This document shows, piece after piece, positions 37,615 to 49,439 of a DNA stretch of 64,000 nucleotides (its first letter is position 1; every line of letters begins with the position of its first letter). Source of the stretch: Antilocapra americana (taxonomy: Eukaryota > Chordata > Mammalia > Artiodactyla > Antilocapridae); NCBI GenBank assembly GCA_007570785.1, contig ML660204.1:1860001-1924000 (forward strand). Direction: 5' to 3'. The translations under genes were made by a program, and so were the position numbers. Below the pieces are notes generated by a model. That model saw only the letters and a list, made by a program, of their open reading frames with translations. It had not been told where the DNA came from and did no database searches.

Positions 37615-37800
37615 GAGCTAATATGTTTTGAGCTCTTAATATGTCAAACTGTACAAGATGCTTTATGTGTATTAACTCTTTTAATCCTCATAATGGCTCT
37701 ATGTGACAGGCACATGTTTATCTGCAGCTACAAATTAAATACACCAAGTCTTAGGTTAAGCCACACGTGCAAGATCCCATAGCTAGTAAGTGGCAAAGCC
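37615..37800 (-). repeat. MIR-like SINE, antisense
   Basis: ATTAACTCTTTTAATCCTCA and CATAGCTAGTAAGTGGCAAA are reversed MIR-type phrases. Confidence 0.6.
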
Positions 37801-38184
37801 ATTAAAAGTGATTTCTGGACATAGAAAACTGGCCTTGCCATACTAGTATGTGATAACAAGCAAGAGATAAAACTTTGGTGAGAAGATACTTTAAAAACTT
37901 CTTAAAACAGGTATATGTATAAGTATTATGTGGTTTTAGACATAGTTCAGGAAAGATTTACCATAAACTCTTAATGGAACTTATTTCAGGAGAAAGGAAG
38001 AGAAACTTTGACTTTAAACACTTCTGTCTGCACTGTGTGAATTTTTTGTTTGATTTTTTTTTCTTTGTACGACAAAGATAGCTTTTTATTTCTACATGTA
38101 GCAGAGAAAAAAAAACATTTTAAAATGTTCTTAACTTGTCTCTTCTGTCTTTCTATTTGGTTTTTATATTTACTGCTTTTTTAA

Positions 38185-38405
38185 AAAAATATTTATTCGG
38201 CTGCATCAGGTCTTAGTTTTGGCACTTGGGCTCTCTAGTTGTGTCGTGCAGGTTCCAGAGTGCACGGGCTTCAGTGGTTGCGGCTAGCGGGCTTTGCTGC
38301 TCTGTGGCATGTGGGATCTTAGTTCCTTCCCTGACCAGAGAGTGAACTCATGTCCCCTGCATTGCCGTGTGGATTCTTAACCACTGGACCACCAGGGAAG
38401 TCCCT
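38185..38405 (-). repeat. CHR-type SINE
   Basis: The reversed element starts in a T-rich tract and ends TTCTTAACCACTGGACCACC followed by AGGGAAGTCCC. Confidence 0.9.
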
Positions 38406-38637
38406 GTTTTCCTTTTTTGACACTACCCCAGCCCAGCCCCTTATCAATTCTGACCTGAAATTTTGTGACTATCATAGGGGGGCCCCTCCTCTCTCCCTCT
38501 CCCATGTGCTCTGCATATTGCTCCTTTCTTGCTCAAGAAATTTCAGTGGCATTGTATCACCTTCGGAGAAAGTCCAAACATCTTGGTCTCAGATACATGG
38601 CATGTGTAACCTTGACTCCAACTTGATTGGATTCCAG

Positions 38638-38715
38638 CTCTGTCATTTACTAGTAGTAAATCTTGGAGAAGTTATTTGACCTCTCTGAGCCTTAGTTTCC
38701 TTATCTTTTAAGACA
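38638..38715 (+). repeat. MIR SINE fragment
   Basis: It has the forward MIR core, with CATTTACTAGTAGTAAATCT and TTGACCTCTCTGAGCC. Confidence 0.6.
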
Positions 38716-38809
38716 GAGAGAAGGAAGAAAGAAAAGGGAGAGGATATAGCATGACATTTATCTTTTGTATTGTCTTCCTGTTAGGATAATATACTGATTG
38801 CCTTTTATT

Positions 38810-39600
38810 TTTTTCAGGATTCTTTCTTTTTTTGATGGAAGTATAGTTGATTTACAATATCGTGTTAGTTTCACATGTATAGCAAAGTGATTTAGTTATA
38901 TATATGTATATATATATTCTTTTTCAGATTCTTTTCCACTACATGTTATTATAAGACATTGAATATAGTTCCCTGTGCTACACAGTAAATCCTTGTTTAT
39001 TTTATATATGATAGTGTGCATCTGTTAATCTCAGTTGCTCAGTTATGTCCGACTCTTTGCGACCCCATGGACTGTAGCCTGCCAGACTTCTCTGAACATG
39101 GAATTCTCCAGGTGAGGATACTGGAGTGGGTTGCCGTGCCCTCCTCCAGAGTATCTTCCCAACCCAGGGATATAACCTGCATCTCCTGCAGTGGCAGGCG
39201 GGTTCTTTACCACTAGTGCTACCTGGGAAGCCCATTAATCTCTCACTTCTAATCATTTCTTCCCCCACTCCCCTTTGGTTACCGCAAGTTTGTTTTTTAT
39301 GTCTGTGGATCTGTTTCTGTTTTGCAAATAAGTTTGTGTTATTTTTCATTTCCACCTATAAGTGGTATCATATAATATTTATCTTTCTGTAACTTATTTC
39401 ACTTAGTATGATAATCTCTATGTCCATTCATGTTGCTGTAAATGGCAATATTTCATTCTTTTATGGCAGACTCATATTCCATTGTGTATATATATGTATG
39501 TGTGTATGCCATATCTTTCTTACCTATTTGTCTGTTGATACTTAGGTTGCTCCCATTTCTTGGCTAAATAGTACCACTATGAACATAGGGGTGCAGCATG
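38810..39600 (-). repeat. L1 3' end, antisense, with nested Bov-tA
   Basis: It contains reversed L1 phrases such as AGTATAGTTGATTTACAATA, ACACAGTAAATCCTTGTTTA and TTCATTCTTTTATGGC. A Bov-tA SINE sits at 39027-39234. Confidence 0.85.
39027..39234 (-). repeat. Bov-tA SINE nested in L1
   Basis: The reversed element reads CAGTTGCTCAGTTATGTCCG and ends CTACCTGGGAAGCCC. TTAATCTC flanks it on both sides. Confidence 0.92.
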
Positions 39601-39929
39601 ACAAATCTTGCAGCAAATTAGATTACTATTCAATGACTCAGTCTCTCCCCCAGTTAGGACTGATTGATACTCTTTCTCTGTTGATTATTAGATGTGGCCA
39701 CGCAGTTTGCTTTGGCCAATGGAATGTGGATGAAAATGACATTGTGCAAGTTTAGCCTAGGCCTCAAGAGATCTCTCATGTTTTCAGCTGCCTGTTTAGA
39801 ATTTCCATCTGTCATAAGGATGGGGCTGTCATTAGTGTATTCCATCTTTTGAAACAGTGTCAATTAAAGTTGCCATAGGAAAGCCTGGGATAAGCATAGT
39901 TTCAGAGTTTAGTGTTTTGTTTGTATTAT

Positions 39930-40044
39930 TATTTTCGGCTGACCAAGCCATGCAGCTTGCAGAATCTTAGTTCCCTGATCAGGGGTTGAACCTGGGCCCC
40001 TGGCAGTGAGAGTGCCAAGTCATTGGACTGCTAGGGAGTTCCCA
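39930..40044 (-). repeat. CHR-type SINE, short
   Basis: The reversed element reads GGTTGAACCTGGGCCCCTGG and ends CTAGGGAGTTCCC. Confidence 0.82.
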
Positions 40045-40049
40045 GTATT

Positions 40050-40250
40050 AAATTTTAGGTTATATTTTTGTTTATCTATTTAGCTGGGCCAGGTCTTCAT
40101 CACCGCATGTGGGATCTCCAGTCTTTGTTGTGGCATGTGAACTCTTAGTTGCAGCATGTGGGATCTAGTTCCCTGACCAGGGATCCAACCTGGGCCCCTT
40201 GCATTGGGAGAGATGAGCCTTAGCCACTGGGAAGCCACCAGGGACATCTC
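40050..40250 (-). repeat. CHR-type SINE, second copy
   Basis: The reversed element reads GACCAGGGATCCAACCTGGG and ends CACCAGGGACATC. It lies next to the copy at 39930-40044. Confidence 0.82.
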
Positions 40251-40591
40251 CTCTTTTGCATATACTTTTTTTTTTTCTCAATGAACTCTTTCTCTTTTGA
40301 ATGTCAGGAAACTAAACAGGTAGGAAGAGAATGCTCTGTGTCAATGTAGGAAAGCGATAGTCTCTGTCTAAACCCCTAACATCAAATCCAGAAGAATAAG
40401 AGACACATGTAGTAGTCCAACCCAGCAGAACCCAGCTGAGATCAGCCAAACCCCAAATGCAGGTGGAAGAAGGAGAAATCAGCATTTGCTGCTGTAAGGC
40501 ATGGGTATTTGGGATGGTTTGTTATTTGCATTACTATTATGCTATACCCACCTCTAAGGGCCCTTGTTAGGATTAAATGAGTGATAACAGC

Positions 40592-40798
40592 ATGTGTGTG
40601 CTCAGTTGTGTCTGACTCTGCAACCCCATGAACTGTTTGTAGACCGCCCGCCAGGCTCCTGTCCATGGAATTTTCCAGGCAAGAATACTGGAGTGGGTTG
40701 CTATTCCATCTCCAGGGGATCTTCCCTACCCAGGGATTGGACCTGCATCCCGTGCGTCGGCAGGCATATTCTTTACCACTGCACCACCTGGGAAGCCC
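40592..40798 (-). repeat. Bov-tA SINE
   Basis: The reversed element reads GTGCTCAGTTGTGTCTGACT and ends CACCACCTGGGAAGCCCC. Confidence 0.92.
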
Positions 40799-40869
40799 CT
40801 GAGTGGTACAGTAAAGCCCTTAAAAATATGCTGAATAAAGCCAATGTGAGTGATTATTATGGGGATTCA

Positions 40870-41330
40870 ACTGGGACCAGGGAAGTCCCTGTTCTCACAG
40901 GTCTCATGTTTTGTAGAGATGTGTGCTCTGTCAGATGGTGATGAGCACTATGGAGGAAAACAAGGCAGGGAAGGGAGAAGGGAGTGCTATGGTGTAAATT
41001 CAAATAGACAGTTGATGGAAGCCTTGCTGGGAAGGTGATTCTTAAGGAAACACGTGGAAGAGGTGAGTCAGGGAGTCACAAGGGTATATGGGAGAAGATT
41101 GTTCCAAGCAGAGAATAGGCAAAGACTGTGAAGTGGACTCATGCCTGGTGGATTTAAGGGAAAGCCAGTAGACAAGATGGCTGAGCTGAATAAGCAAGGG
41201 AAAGATGATGTCAAGGAGATTCCCCTGGGATTAGTTCATGCACACCTTAGTGGGTCATTGTAAGGACTTTGGCTTCCGCTTTGAGTGAGGTGGACCATAT
41301 TGGAGAGTTTTGACCAGAGAAAGGACAGGA
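40870..41330. repeat. Old mammalian interspersed repeat, family uncertain
   Basis: It carries TCACAGGTCTCATGTTTTGT and AATAGGCAAAGACTGTGAAG. The pattern matches that seen near 46.7 kb. Confidence 0.45.
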
Positions 41331-41812
41331 CTTACTTTGTATTTTTATAGGACCTCATCTCTGTAACTGATGGGTGTAGAACAAATGGAATGTGAGTGAG
41401 CTGAAGCAGAGAGACCAGATAAGAGGCTGCTGCCACAGTCCAGACAAAAGATGGTGATGGTTTGAACCAAAGTTCGACTTTGGGATTATTATGAAGGAAT
41501 AAATGGGGTTATTATGAAATTAATCTACATTTTGGAGCAGATTGATGATGGAGTGTTTGAGAAAGAGGACTTGAGGATGACTCCAAGGTTTTTGCCCAGA
41601 AGGATTACAAGAAGGAATTTGCCATTAACTGAAATGTGGAAATCTGTAGAAGGAAACCTTTTGCATGGGAAAGGAGAGGAGAATTAGCAGTTCTATTAAT
41701 ATTTGGAACTTGTTAAATTTAAGGCAACTATCAGATTTCCAAGTGGAGAGGTCTAGTTATATAAGTTGCATTTATGAATCTGAGCCCATGTTGGAGTTAT
41801 AATTTTGATAGT

Positions 41813-42250
41813 TGTTATGGACCGACTTGTGTCTCCCTAGAATTTGTGTCAAAACTCTAACCCCATAATGTGACTATGTTTGGAGATAGGGTCTTTTAAG
41901 AAGGTAATTAAGATTAAATGAGAAAAAAAAAAAGATTAAATGAGGTCATGAGGGTAGGGCCTTAATTCAGTAATCCTTAGAAGAAGACAAAGAGACATCT
42001 GAGTGGCTCCTCTGTCTTTCTCTACATGTATGTGTGTGTGTGTGTGTGTATGTGTGTGCAGAAGACAGGCTGTGTGAAGGCACACAAAAAAGGTTGCAAA
42101 CCAGGAAGAGAGTTCTTACAGAAACCAGCCCTGCTGGCACCCTTATCTTGGACTTTCAACCTCCAGAACTCTGAGAAATAAAAAGAAATTCTGTTTTAAG
42201 CCACCCAGTCTGTGGTGTCTTGTTATGGCAGCCCGAGTAGATTAACACAG
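41813..42250. repeat. Old interspersed repeat with TG tract and poly(A) insertion
   Basis: GTTATGGACCGACTTGTGTC starts it, and AAGCCACCCAGTCTGTGGTG and TTATGGCAGCCCGAG end it: the opposite strand of an old repeat related to those at 29.9 and 31.4 kb. A TG/TATG tract lies at about 42029-42060. Confidence 0.6.
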
Positions 42251-43045
42251 GAGTCATCATTGTGGAAATGGTTTTTAAAGCCATGAGACTGGGTGAGATC
42301 TCCAACAGAGTGAGCATAGACAGAGAAGAGGGCAGGGCTAAGGACTCAGACCCCGGGACCCCCAAGATTAAGAGACAAATAACCAACAATGGAGCCTGAG
42401 ATAGAGCAGCTAGTGAGGAAAATGGCCTGGGAACCAAGTGAGGAAAACATTTCAAAGTGGGGAGAATTTATGAACTGTGGCAAATGCTGCTGAGAGGTCC
42501 AGGAAGGTGAAGATCAAGAACTGATTTAGCCAAGTGGAGGGCATTGTTACTTTGACAGGAAAGAGTGTAAATAGAAAAATGGGAGCAAGAGTCTGATTGG
42601 AGTAGAATTAAGAGAGCGTATATAAGATTAAGATATAAACACACACATACATACATACATATACATATAAGGGAAAGGAAAGCTCTTAACAGTAAGAGGA
42701 CCACTAGTAAATGTAGAAAAAGAGGAATTAGAAATTTACCATTTGGCAACCATTCTAGTAGTAATTGTTTCAGGAGAGAATCATTAATGGATATTGCAAT
42801 AGTGGATTAAAGTTTGACAAGAAACAGGAGATTTGCATAGTCCTGGAGTATCTCCTCATAAGGTACTTATTAATTACAAAGGGTAACACTGTAACTTTAC
42901 AGTGAAGGAACCGATCAAGTGATGAAGTGAGAATCCCCAGTAATGGGGCAGATTGACCTGTCCCTCATATGACGCACTGAAGGGGATGCAGCATACTTTC
43001 AGTGGTATTTCTGCTAAAGTATATGGCCAATCTATGAGGAAATGT
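42250..43045. other. Intergenic sequence without recognised genes
   Basis: Apparently unique, with an ACAC/ATAC microsatellite at about 42637-42669. No coding region is supported. Confidence 0.5.
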
Positions 43046-44525
43046 TGTTCAGTCACTAAGTTGTGTCTGATTCTTTGTGACTGCATGGACAGCAGCAGGC
43101 CAGACTTCCCTTCTTTCACTGTCTCCTGGAGTTTGCTCAGATTCATGTTCATTGAGTTGATGATGCTGTCTAACCATCTCATCTTCTGTCGCCCCCTTCT
43201 GCTCCTGCCCTCAATCTTTCCCAGCATCAGAGTCTTTTTCCAATCAGTCATCGGCTCTTCTCAGGTGGCTAAAGTATTGGAGCTTCAGCTTCAACATCAA
43301 TCCTTCCAACCCCTTCAGGGTTGATTTCCTTTAGGATTGACTGGTTTGATCTCCTCACTGTCCAAGGAACTCTCAAGAGTCTTCTCCAGCACAATTCGAA
43401 AGCATCAATTCTTCAGTGTGCAGCCTTCTTTATGGTGCAACTCTCACATCCATACATGACTACTGGAAAAACCATAGTTTTGACTAGACAGACCTTTTTT
43501 GGAAAGGAATGTCTCTGTTTTGTATGCTGACTAGGTTTGTCAGAGCTTTTCTTCCAAGGAGCAAGCATCTTTGAATCTCATGGCTGCAGTCACAGTCCTC
43601 AGTGATTTTGGAGCCCAAGAAAATAAAATCTATCACTTTCCATTGTTTCCCCATCTATTTGCCATGCAGTGATGGGAACAGATGCCATGATCTTAGTTTT
43701 TTGAATGTTGAGTTTTAAGCCAGCTTTTTCACTCTCCTCTTTCACCCTTATCAAGAGGCTCTTTAGTTCTTCTTTGCTTTTGGCCATTAGGGTTTTGTTA
43801 TCTGCATATCTGAAGTTATTGACATTTCTCCCAGCAATCTTGGTTCCAGCTTGAGCTTCATCCAGCCTGACATTTTGCATGATGTACTCTGCATACAAGT
43901 TAAATAAGCAGAATGACAATATACTGCCTTGATGTACTGCTTTCCCAATTTTGAAACAGCTCCTTGTTCCATGTCCAGTTCTAACTGTTGCTTCTTGACC
44001 TACATAAGGTTTTTCAGGAGACAGGTAAGGTGGTCTGGTATTCTCTTGAAGAATTTTCCTCAATTTGTCATGATCCACACGGTCAAAGCCTTTAGTGTAG
44101 TCAATGAAGCAAAAGTAGATGTTTTTCTGTAATTCCCTTGCTTTTTCTATGATCCAACAAATGTTGGCAATTTGATGTCTGGTTCTAAATTCAGCTTGAA
44201 CATCTGGAGGTTCACAGTTTGTGTACTGTTGAAGCCTGGCTTGGAGAATTTTGAGCATTACTTTGCTAGTGTGTGAGGTGAGTGCAATTGTGCAGTAGTT
44301 TGAGCATTCTTTGGCATGGCCTTTCTTTGGGATTGGAATGAAAACTGACCTTTTCCAGCCCTGTGGCCACTGCCGAGTTTTCCAAATTTGCTGAGATATT
44401 GAGTGCAGACCTTTCACAGCATCATCTTTTAGAATTTGAACTAGCTCAGCTGGAATTCCATTACCTCTACTAGCTTTGTTCGTAGTGATGCTTCCTAAGG
44501 CCCACTTGACTTCCCACTCCAGGCA
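43046..44525 (-). repeat. BovB LINE with long reverse transcriptase frame
   Basis: Minus-strand translation gives one open frame, 43599-44600 (333 codons), covering the BovB reverse transcriptase. Recognisable parts are NKASRGNGIPAELVQILKDD, CFIDYTKGFDRVDH (motif A) and FRYADNKTLM (motif C). The second catalytic Asp of the usual YADD is Asn here, which should abolish polymerase activity. The part below 43599 is the C-terminal region and 3' end. The endonuclease half is missing, so the copy is dead although its frame is long. Confidence 0.95.
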
Positions 44526-44670
44526 GCCTGACTCTGCAACAAGAGAAGCCACCATGATGAGAAGCCTGCACACCCCAACTCGGAAGTAGCCCAACCTCAC
44601 TCACCACAACTAGGGAAAGCCTATGTGTTGCAGCAAAGACCCAGAACAGCTGAAAAAGAATAAAAAGCAA
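44526..44670 (+). repeat. CHR-type SINE 3' part
   Basis: It contains CTCTGCAACAAGAGAAGCCA, CTCACCACAACTAGGGAAAG and an A-rich end; the tRNA-like head is missing. Confidence 0.75.
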
Positions 44671-44841
44671 CACATAAATATTTGGGCACAATATTGTCAC
44701 AAAGTTCAGTCAGTCCTCCATATATATCCAAAAATTCAACCAACCTCGGACTGAAAATATTGGGGAAAAAAATTTTTTTTTCCAGAAAGAACTGAAAAGC
44801 AAAATGTGCATTCGCCACACACCAGCAACTATTTACTTGGC

Positions 44842-44990
44842 TTTGGGACGTCACTGGAGGTGCAGTGGTCAACTCCTTGCTTCCAATGCAGAGGGCTTGG
44901 GTTTGATCCCTGGTCAGGGAGATAAGACCCCACATGCTCCAAACTGCAGCCAAAAAAAAAAAAAAAAAACACATCACCACCACCACCAAC
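44842..44990 (+). repeat. CHR-type SINE with poly(A) and CAC repeat
   Basis: TTGGGACGTCACTGGAGGTG starts it. It has B box GGTTTGATCCC, an A18-type tail and then a CAC microsatellite. Confidence 0.82.
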
Positions 44991-45814
44991 AAAATACATG
45001 ACATTTACATTGTTTTAGGTATTATAAGTAATCTAGAGATGATTTAAAGTATACGGGAGGATGTATGCAGGATATATGCAAATGATACACCATTTTATAT
45101 AACAGACTTGAGCATCTGTGGACTTTGGTATCTGCAGGAGATCCTGGAACCAATTCCTTTCCAGATACCAGGGGATGACTTGTAGTTGGGAGAGCACGGC
45201 TGTGAGTGGACTCACTGTGAATCTGTGGGCTGAATCAGGAGCGCCGACTACTCAAACACCACAACTGCATGGCTGTGATGGTCCAAAATGTGAGTGTCAG
45301 CTCTAGGTAAAGTTCTGAACCAAGCACAACCTGATCTGTTCCCAACTTATTTGCTTTCTTGGCAGATTCACTGTATATTAAAACCTAGCAAATACTGTGT
45401 TGGAAAAGGCAAAATTATAGACAATAAAAAGATCAGTGGTTGCCAAGGATTTGGGGGAAGGGCAGGAGGGATGAATAGATGATGCATGGGCATTTTTAGG
45501 GCAGTGAAACTTCTCTATGATACTGTCATGTGAATACAGGACTATGCATTTATCAAAACCCACAGAACCTTGCAACATAAAAAAGTGAATCTTAATGTAA
45601 ACTATGGACTTACATGAATAATGATGTGTCAGTATTGGTTCATCAGTTGTAACAAATGTATCACACTAATGCAAGATGTTAAAAATAGGAGAAACTGGGT
45701 ATGTTGGGGGGAGAAGCATAAAGGTACTTGGTGTAATTTCTGCACAAATTTTCTGCAAACCTAAAACTGAAATAAAGCTTATTAGAATGATCGAAGCAAA
45801 CAAAACAAACCTCC

Positions 45815-45965
45815 CAGAATTCCCTGGCAGTCCGGTGGTTAGGACTGTTCTCTCTGCCAAGGGCCGAGCTTCAGTCCCTGGGCTGAGGTTCAATATCTGG
45901 TCTGGGAACTAAGATCCCACAAGTCTTGTGGCTCGGCCAAAAAAGCAAAAAGCAACAACAAAAAC
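45815..45965 (+). repeat. CHR-type SINE
   Basis: CAGAATTCCCTGGCAGTCCG starts it. It ends GTGGCTCGGCCAAAAAAGC. Confidence 0.85.
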
Positions 45966-46332
45966 AATGATCCCTTCCCCCCTACACACACACTGTGTTT
46001 GCTGTGAAATAGAATTTAGTCCCAGGCTCAGATTATTAAAAACAAGGTTTTCACCTATGCTAATTAATAATGGAGTGTTTGAATACCAAATATGACTTGG
46101 GATCCACTGCAGGATGTCTGCACTCCTGCTTTCCTCCTGCTCAATGCCCAGGCCACACCCTAATCAGTGGGGCTGCCCAACACCCCTGACAATGCTACCC
46201 TACTTGAGATCTTGGCACTGGACCTTTGCCTTCTGTTCCTTGACCTTGAAGAACATCCTTTAAAACTCATAAGTGCCTCTTGCTGACCTTGGGTGATGGA
46301 GGCTTGATGGCCAGATTGAAAAGTCTCCCTAG

Positions 46333-46505
46333 GGGCTTCCCTGGTGGTCCAATGGTTAAGAATCTGCCTTCTAATGCAAGGGACACAGGTTCAATCCTTG
46401 GTCAGAGAACTAAGATCCCATATGTCATGGGGCAGCTAAGCTCTCTTGCAACTAGAAAAAAGTCCACACGCAGCAATGAAGACCTAGAGGAGCCAAAAAA
46501 GAAAT
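46333..46505 (+). repeat. CHR-type SINE with target-site duplication
   Basis: The forward element starts GGGCTTCCCTGGTGGTCCAA. A 13-bp duplication, AAAGTCTCCCTAG, lies at 46320-46332 and 46506-46518. Confidence 0.93.
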
Positions 46506-46729
46506 AAAGTCTCCCTAGCCTCAGGAACTCCAGTGTTATTGGAGTTCCTCCAGCCTCTATGAACATAGCTCCCACCTCAGCTTCCAGAACTCCTTCTTTC
46601 TGTATGAATCCCAGCCCCTTACTCATTGTATGAGCTTGAGTGAGTCATGTCATGTCACTTTACTAAGCGTCACTCTCCTCACTGGTCAGAAAGAGGGTGG
46701 TAAGACCTGTCTCACAGTGTATTTGTTTG

Positions 46730-47165
46730 TTTGGTAAATATCTGTTGAGCACCAACTGTATGTACTGAAGGTATAACGTGAACAGAATGAACATCCCTCC
46801 CTTATTGGAACTCGTGGTCTCAGAAGGATAGACAAAAGTCAAATAAACATATAAAACAATTTCAGGGAGGAAGAAAAAGAAGACAGGGTCATAGAAATAG
46901 GGCTAGGGCTGATTGGGTATAGTTAAGGCTTCCTGAAGGAGGTGGCATTGGAACAGAGATCTGATTGAAGTGGAATGAGCCATGCAAGTCTGAAGGGAGA
47001 ACTTTCCAGGCAGAACACCAAAGCCCTGATATGCTTGGTGTGTTTGAGAAACAAAAAGAAAGCAAGCTGGCAGGAAGTGCATGAGTGAGAGGAGAAAGAC
47101 AATGAGGACAGGAAGATAGGGAGTGAGCAGACCAGGCAAGGAATTCTGGGCTTTATCCCGACTGT
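46730..47165. repeat. Old mammalian interspersed repeat, family uncertain
   Basis: AAATATCTGTTGAGCACCAA, GGCTTCCTGAAGGAGGTGG and GCAAGGAATTCTGGGCTTTA give the recognisable pattern of an old dispersed repeat. Confidence 0.5.
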
Positions 47166-47421
47166 AGCAGGGAGAAAACTTAAAGTTATTCACTGAGGAA
47201 GCCCTCCTATGTTGTGTGTCCTTGCATATGAGAAAAGTGGACAGGTACACTCTAAAGCTGCCCTCCTGTCCAGGACCACGGTCTGTGTCCTTTTGGTGGA
47301 AAGTGCTCTTCCTCTTCCCAGCCGGCTGGTGATGGATTGTGTATCCAGACTGTAGTTCCTATAAAATAACACGAGGTGGCGACTCGGGGTCGCGTTTCTA
47401 ACTTGTGGGTTATTGATTCAA

Positions 47422-47702
47422 CCCTGACTATTCATTGGAAGGACTGGTGTTGAAGCTGAAGCTCCAATATTTTGGCTACGTGATGTGAAGAGTCAACTCA
47501 TTGGAAAAGACCCTCATGCTGGGAAAGATTGAGGGCAAGAGGAGAAGGGGGCAACAAACAATGAGATGGTTGGATGGCATCACTGACTCAATGGACATGA
47601 GTTTGAGCAAACTCCGGGAGATGATGAAGGACAGGGAAGCCTGGCATGCTGCAGTCCACTGGGTCACAGAGTTGGACATGACTGAGTGACTGAACGACAA
47701 TT
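47422..47702 (+). repeat. Bov-A2 / BovB 3' end
   Basis: The forward element contains CAGCTCCAATA-like CTGAAGCTCCAATATTTTGG, ATGCTGGGAAAGATTGAGGG and TTGGACATGACTGAGTGACT. Confidence 0.9.
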
Positions 47703-48084
47703 GATTCCAGCGCAGTGGTTACCAAACTTGTACATCATCAAATTCACCCGGAGGGCTTGTTAAAACCCAGCTTTCTGGGTCCCACTCTCAGAGTGTTTGA
47801 TCTGTAGGTTTGGGGTTGGTCCCAAGAATCTGTATTTCTAACAAGTTCCAAGGGATGCTGATGCCAGTTCAGGAACCTCACCATCAGAACCCCTGGTTGG
47901 AGCCCTGAGGTAGAAACCAAGACTGCCTCCTGCCTTTCAGAGATGGGATAACAGAGGTGTCTGACCAAAACACTCCAGTATCTTTCCATCATGTTTCGAA
48001 TTAAATCTAAGTCTCTGATCAGATTCCCCTCCACCCTTACTGCAACTTCTGGTTTCTCTCTTCACCTCATCTCCTGCCATTTTC

Positions 48085-48395
48085 TTTCTTTTTTTTTAAA
48101 TTTATTATTTTTTTTACTTTACAGTGTTGTATTGGTTTTGCCATGCATTGACATGAATCCGCCATGGGTGTACATGTGTTCCCCTCCAGAACCCCCCTTC
48201 CCCCTCCCTCCCAATTCCATCCCTCTGGGTTATCTCAGTACACCAGCCCCGAGCACTCTGTATCAGGCATCGAACCTGGGCTGGCGATTCGTTTCACGTA
48301 TGATAATTTACATGCTTCAGTGCCATTCTCCCATATCATCCTGCCCTCGCCCTCTCCCATAGAGTCCAAAAGACTGTTCTATACATCTGCGTCTC
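48085..48395 (-). repeat. Ruminant L1 3' end, antisense
   Basis: A T-rich start precedes TTACAGTGTTGTATTGGTTT, GACATGAATCCGCCATGGGT and GGCATCGAACCTGGGCTGGC. Confidence 0.88.
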
Positions 48396-48654
48396 TCCTG
48401 CCACTTCCTAAGCAATGGCCACACTGTTTTGCTCCATGCCTTGAAGCTGGTTCCTGCATACAGCCTTTGCATGTGCTGTGCCCCTCACCTGTGATGCCTT
48501 CCCCACAAGCTTTTCCTTGGTTGGCATCCTCTCATTGTTCATGCCCCAACTTGAATGTCACCGTGTGGGAAGTTTTCCTCTGCTGGCCCGGAAGCTGGCA
48601 GCCCTGCTCCTCTTCATCTCTGTTCTCTTCCTTTCGAGGGCTTGTGTTTGTGTG

Positions 48655-48857
48655 TGTGTTAGTCGCTCAAGTTGTGTCCAACTCTTTGCAACCTCATGGA
48701 CTGTAGCTCCCCTGGTCCATGGGATTTTCCAGGCAAAAATACTGGAGTGGGTTGCCATTCCCTTCTTTCTCCAGGGCATCGTCCCAGCCCAGGGATTGAG
48801 CCCAGATCTCCCATGTTGCAGGCGGATTCTTTACCATCTGAGCTACCAGAGAAGCCC
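48655..48857 (-). repeat. Bov-tA SINE
   Basis: The reversed element starts GTGTTAGTCGCTCAAGTTGT. It ends CTGAGCTACCAGAGAAGCCC. Confidence 0.93.
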
Positions 48858-49157
48858 AGACACGTTATCTTGGTTGATTGGCTCCTGTTTAGATTCTAGG
48901 CTTTTGAAGGCAGGGGCTGCTTTCTGCTTCATCCCAAGTACCCAGGACAGTGCTGGCAGCACGTAGGCCCCCCCCCCCCCAGGAAATAGTCATTGAATAA
49001 ATAGAACTAAACAGTTTTCCAGACCCTCCCAGAGAGCCAGTGGGTGAGCAGGGACTCCATGTAAAGGATATGGATTATGTGATGTTCAGCATCACCTCAC
49101 CCTAGTCCCAACCCTGGCATTCAGAGTGATCTGGAAGGAAATAAAGATAAGTAAAGG

Positions 49158-49432
49158 GACTTACTTGGTGGTCCAGTGGTTAAGAATCTGCCTGCCAATG
49201 CAGGGGATGTGATTTGATCCCTGGTTCAGGAAGAATCCACATATTGAAGACCAACTAAAGCCTATGTACCACAGCTACTGAAGCTCTTGTGCTTTAGAGC
49301 CTGTGCTATGTTACAAGAGAAGCAGTGGGAAGCCTGCACACCACAACTTGTGGGTGCCCCCCGCCACTTGCCAAAACTAGAAAAGCCTGAGAAGGCCCAG
49401 CACAGCCAAAAGCAAATAAATGAATTTTTTAA
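49158..49432 (+). repeat. CHR-type SINE, near full length
   Basis: GGGACTTACTTGGTGGTCCA starts it, and the 3' end is GCACAGCCAAAAGCAAATAA. Confidence 0.9.
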
Positions 49433-49439
49433 AAAAAGA

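Noticed and set aside
48164..48966. Overlapping 160-180 codon plus-strand frames
   Set aside because: They span an antisense L1 3' end and a Bov-tA SINE, so the coding appearance comes from repeats.
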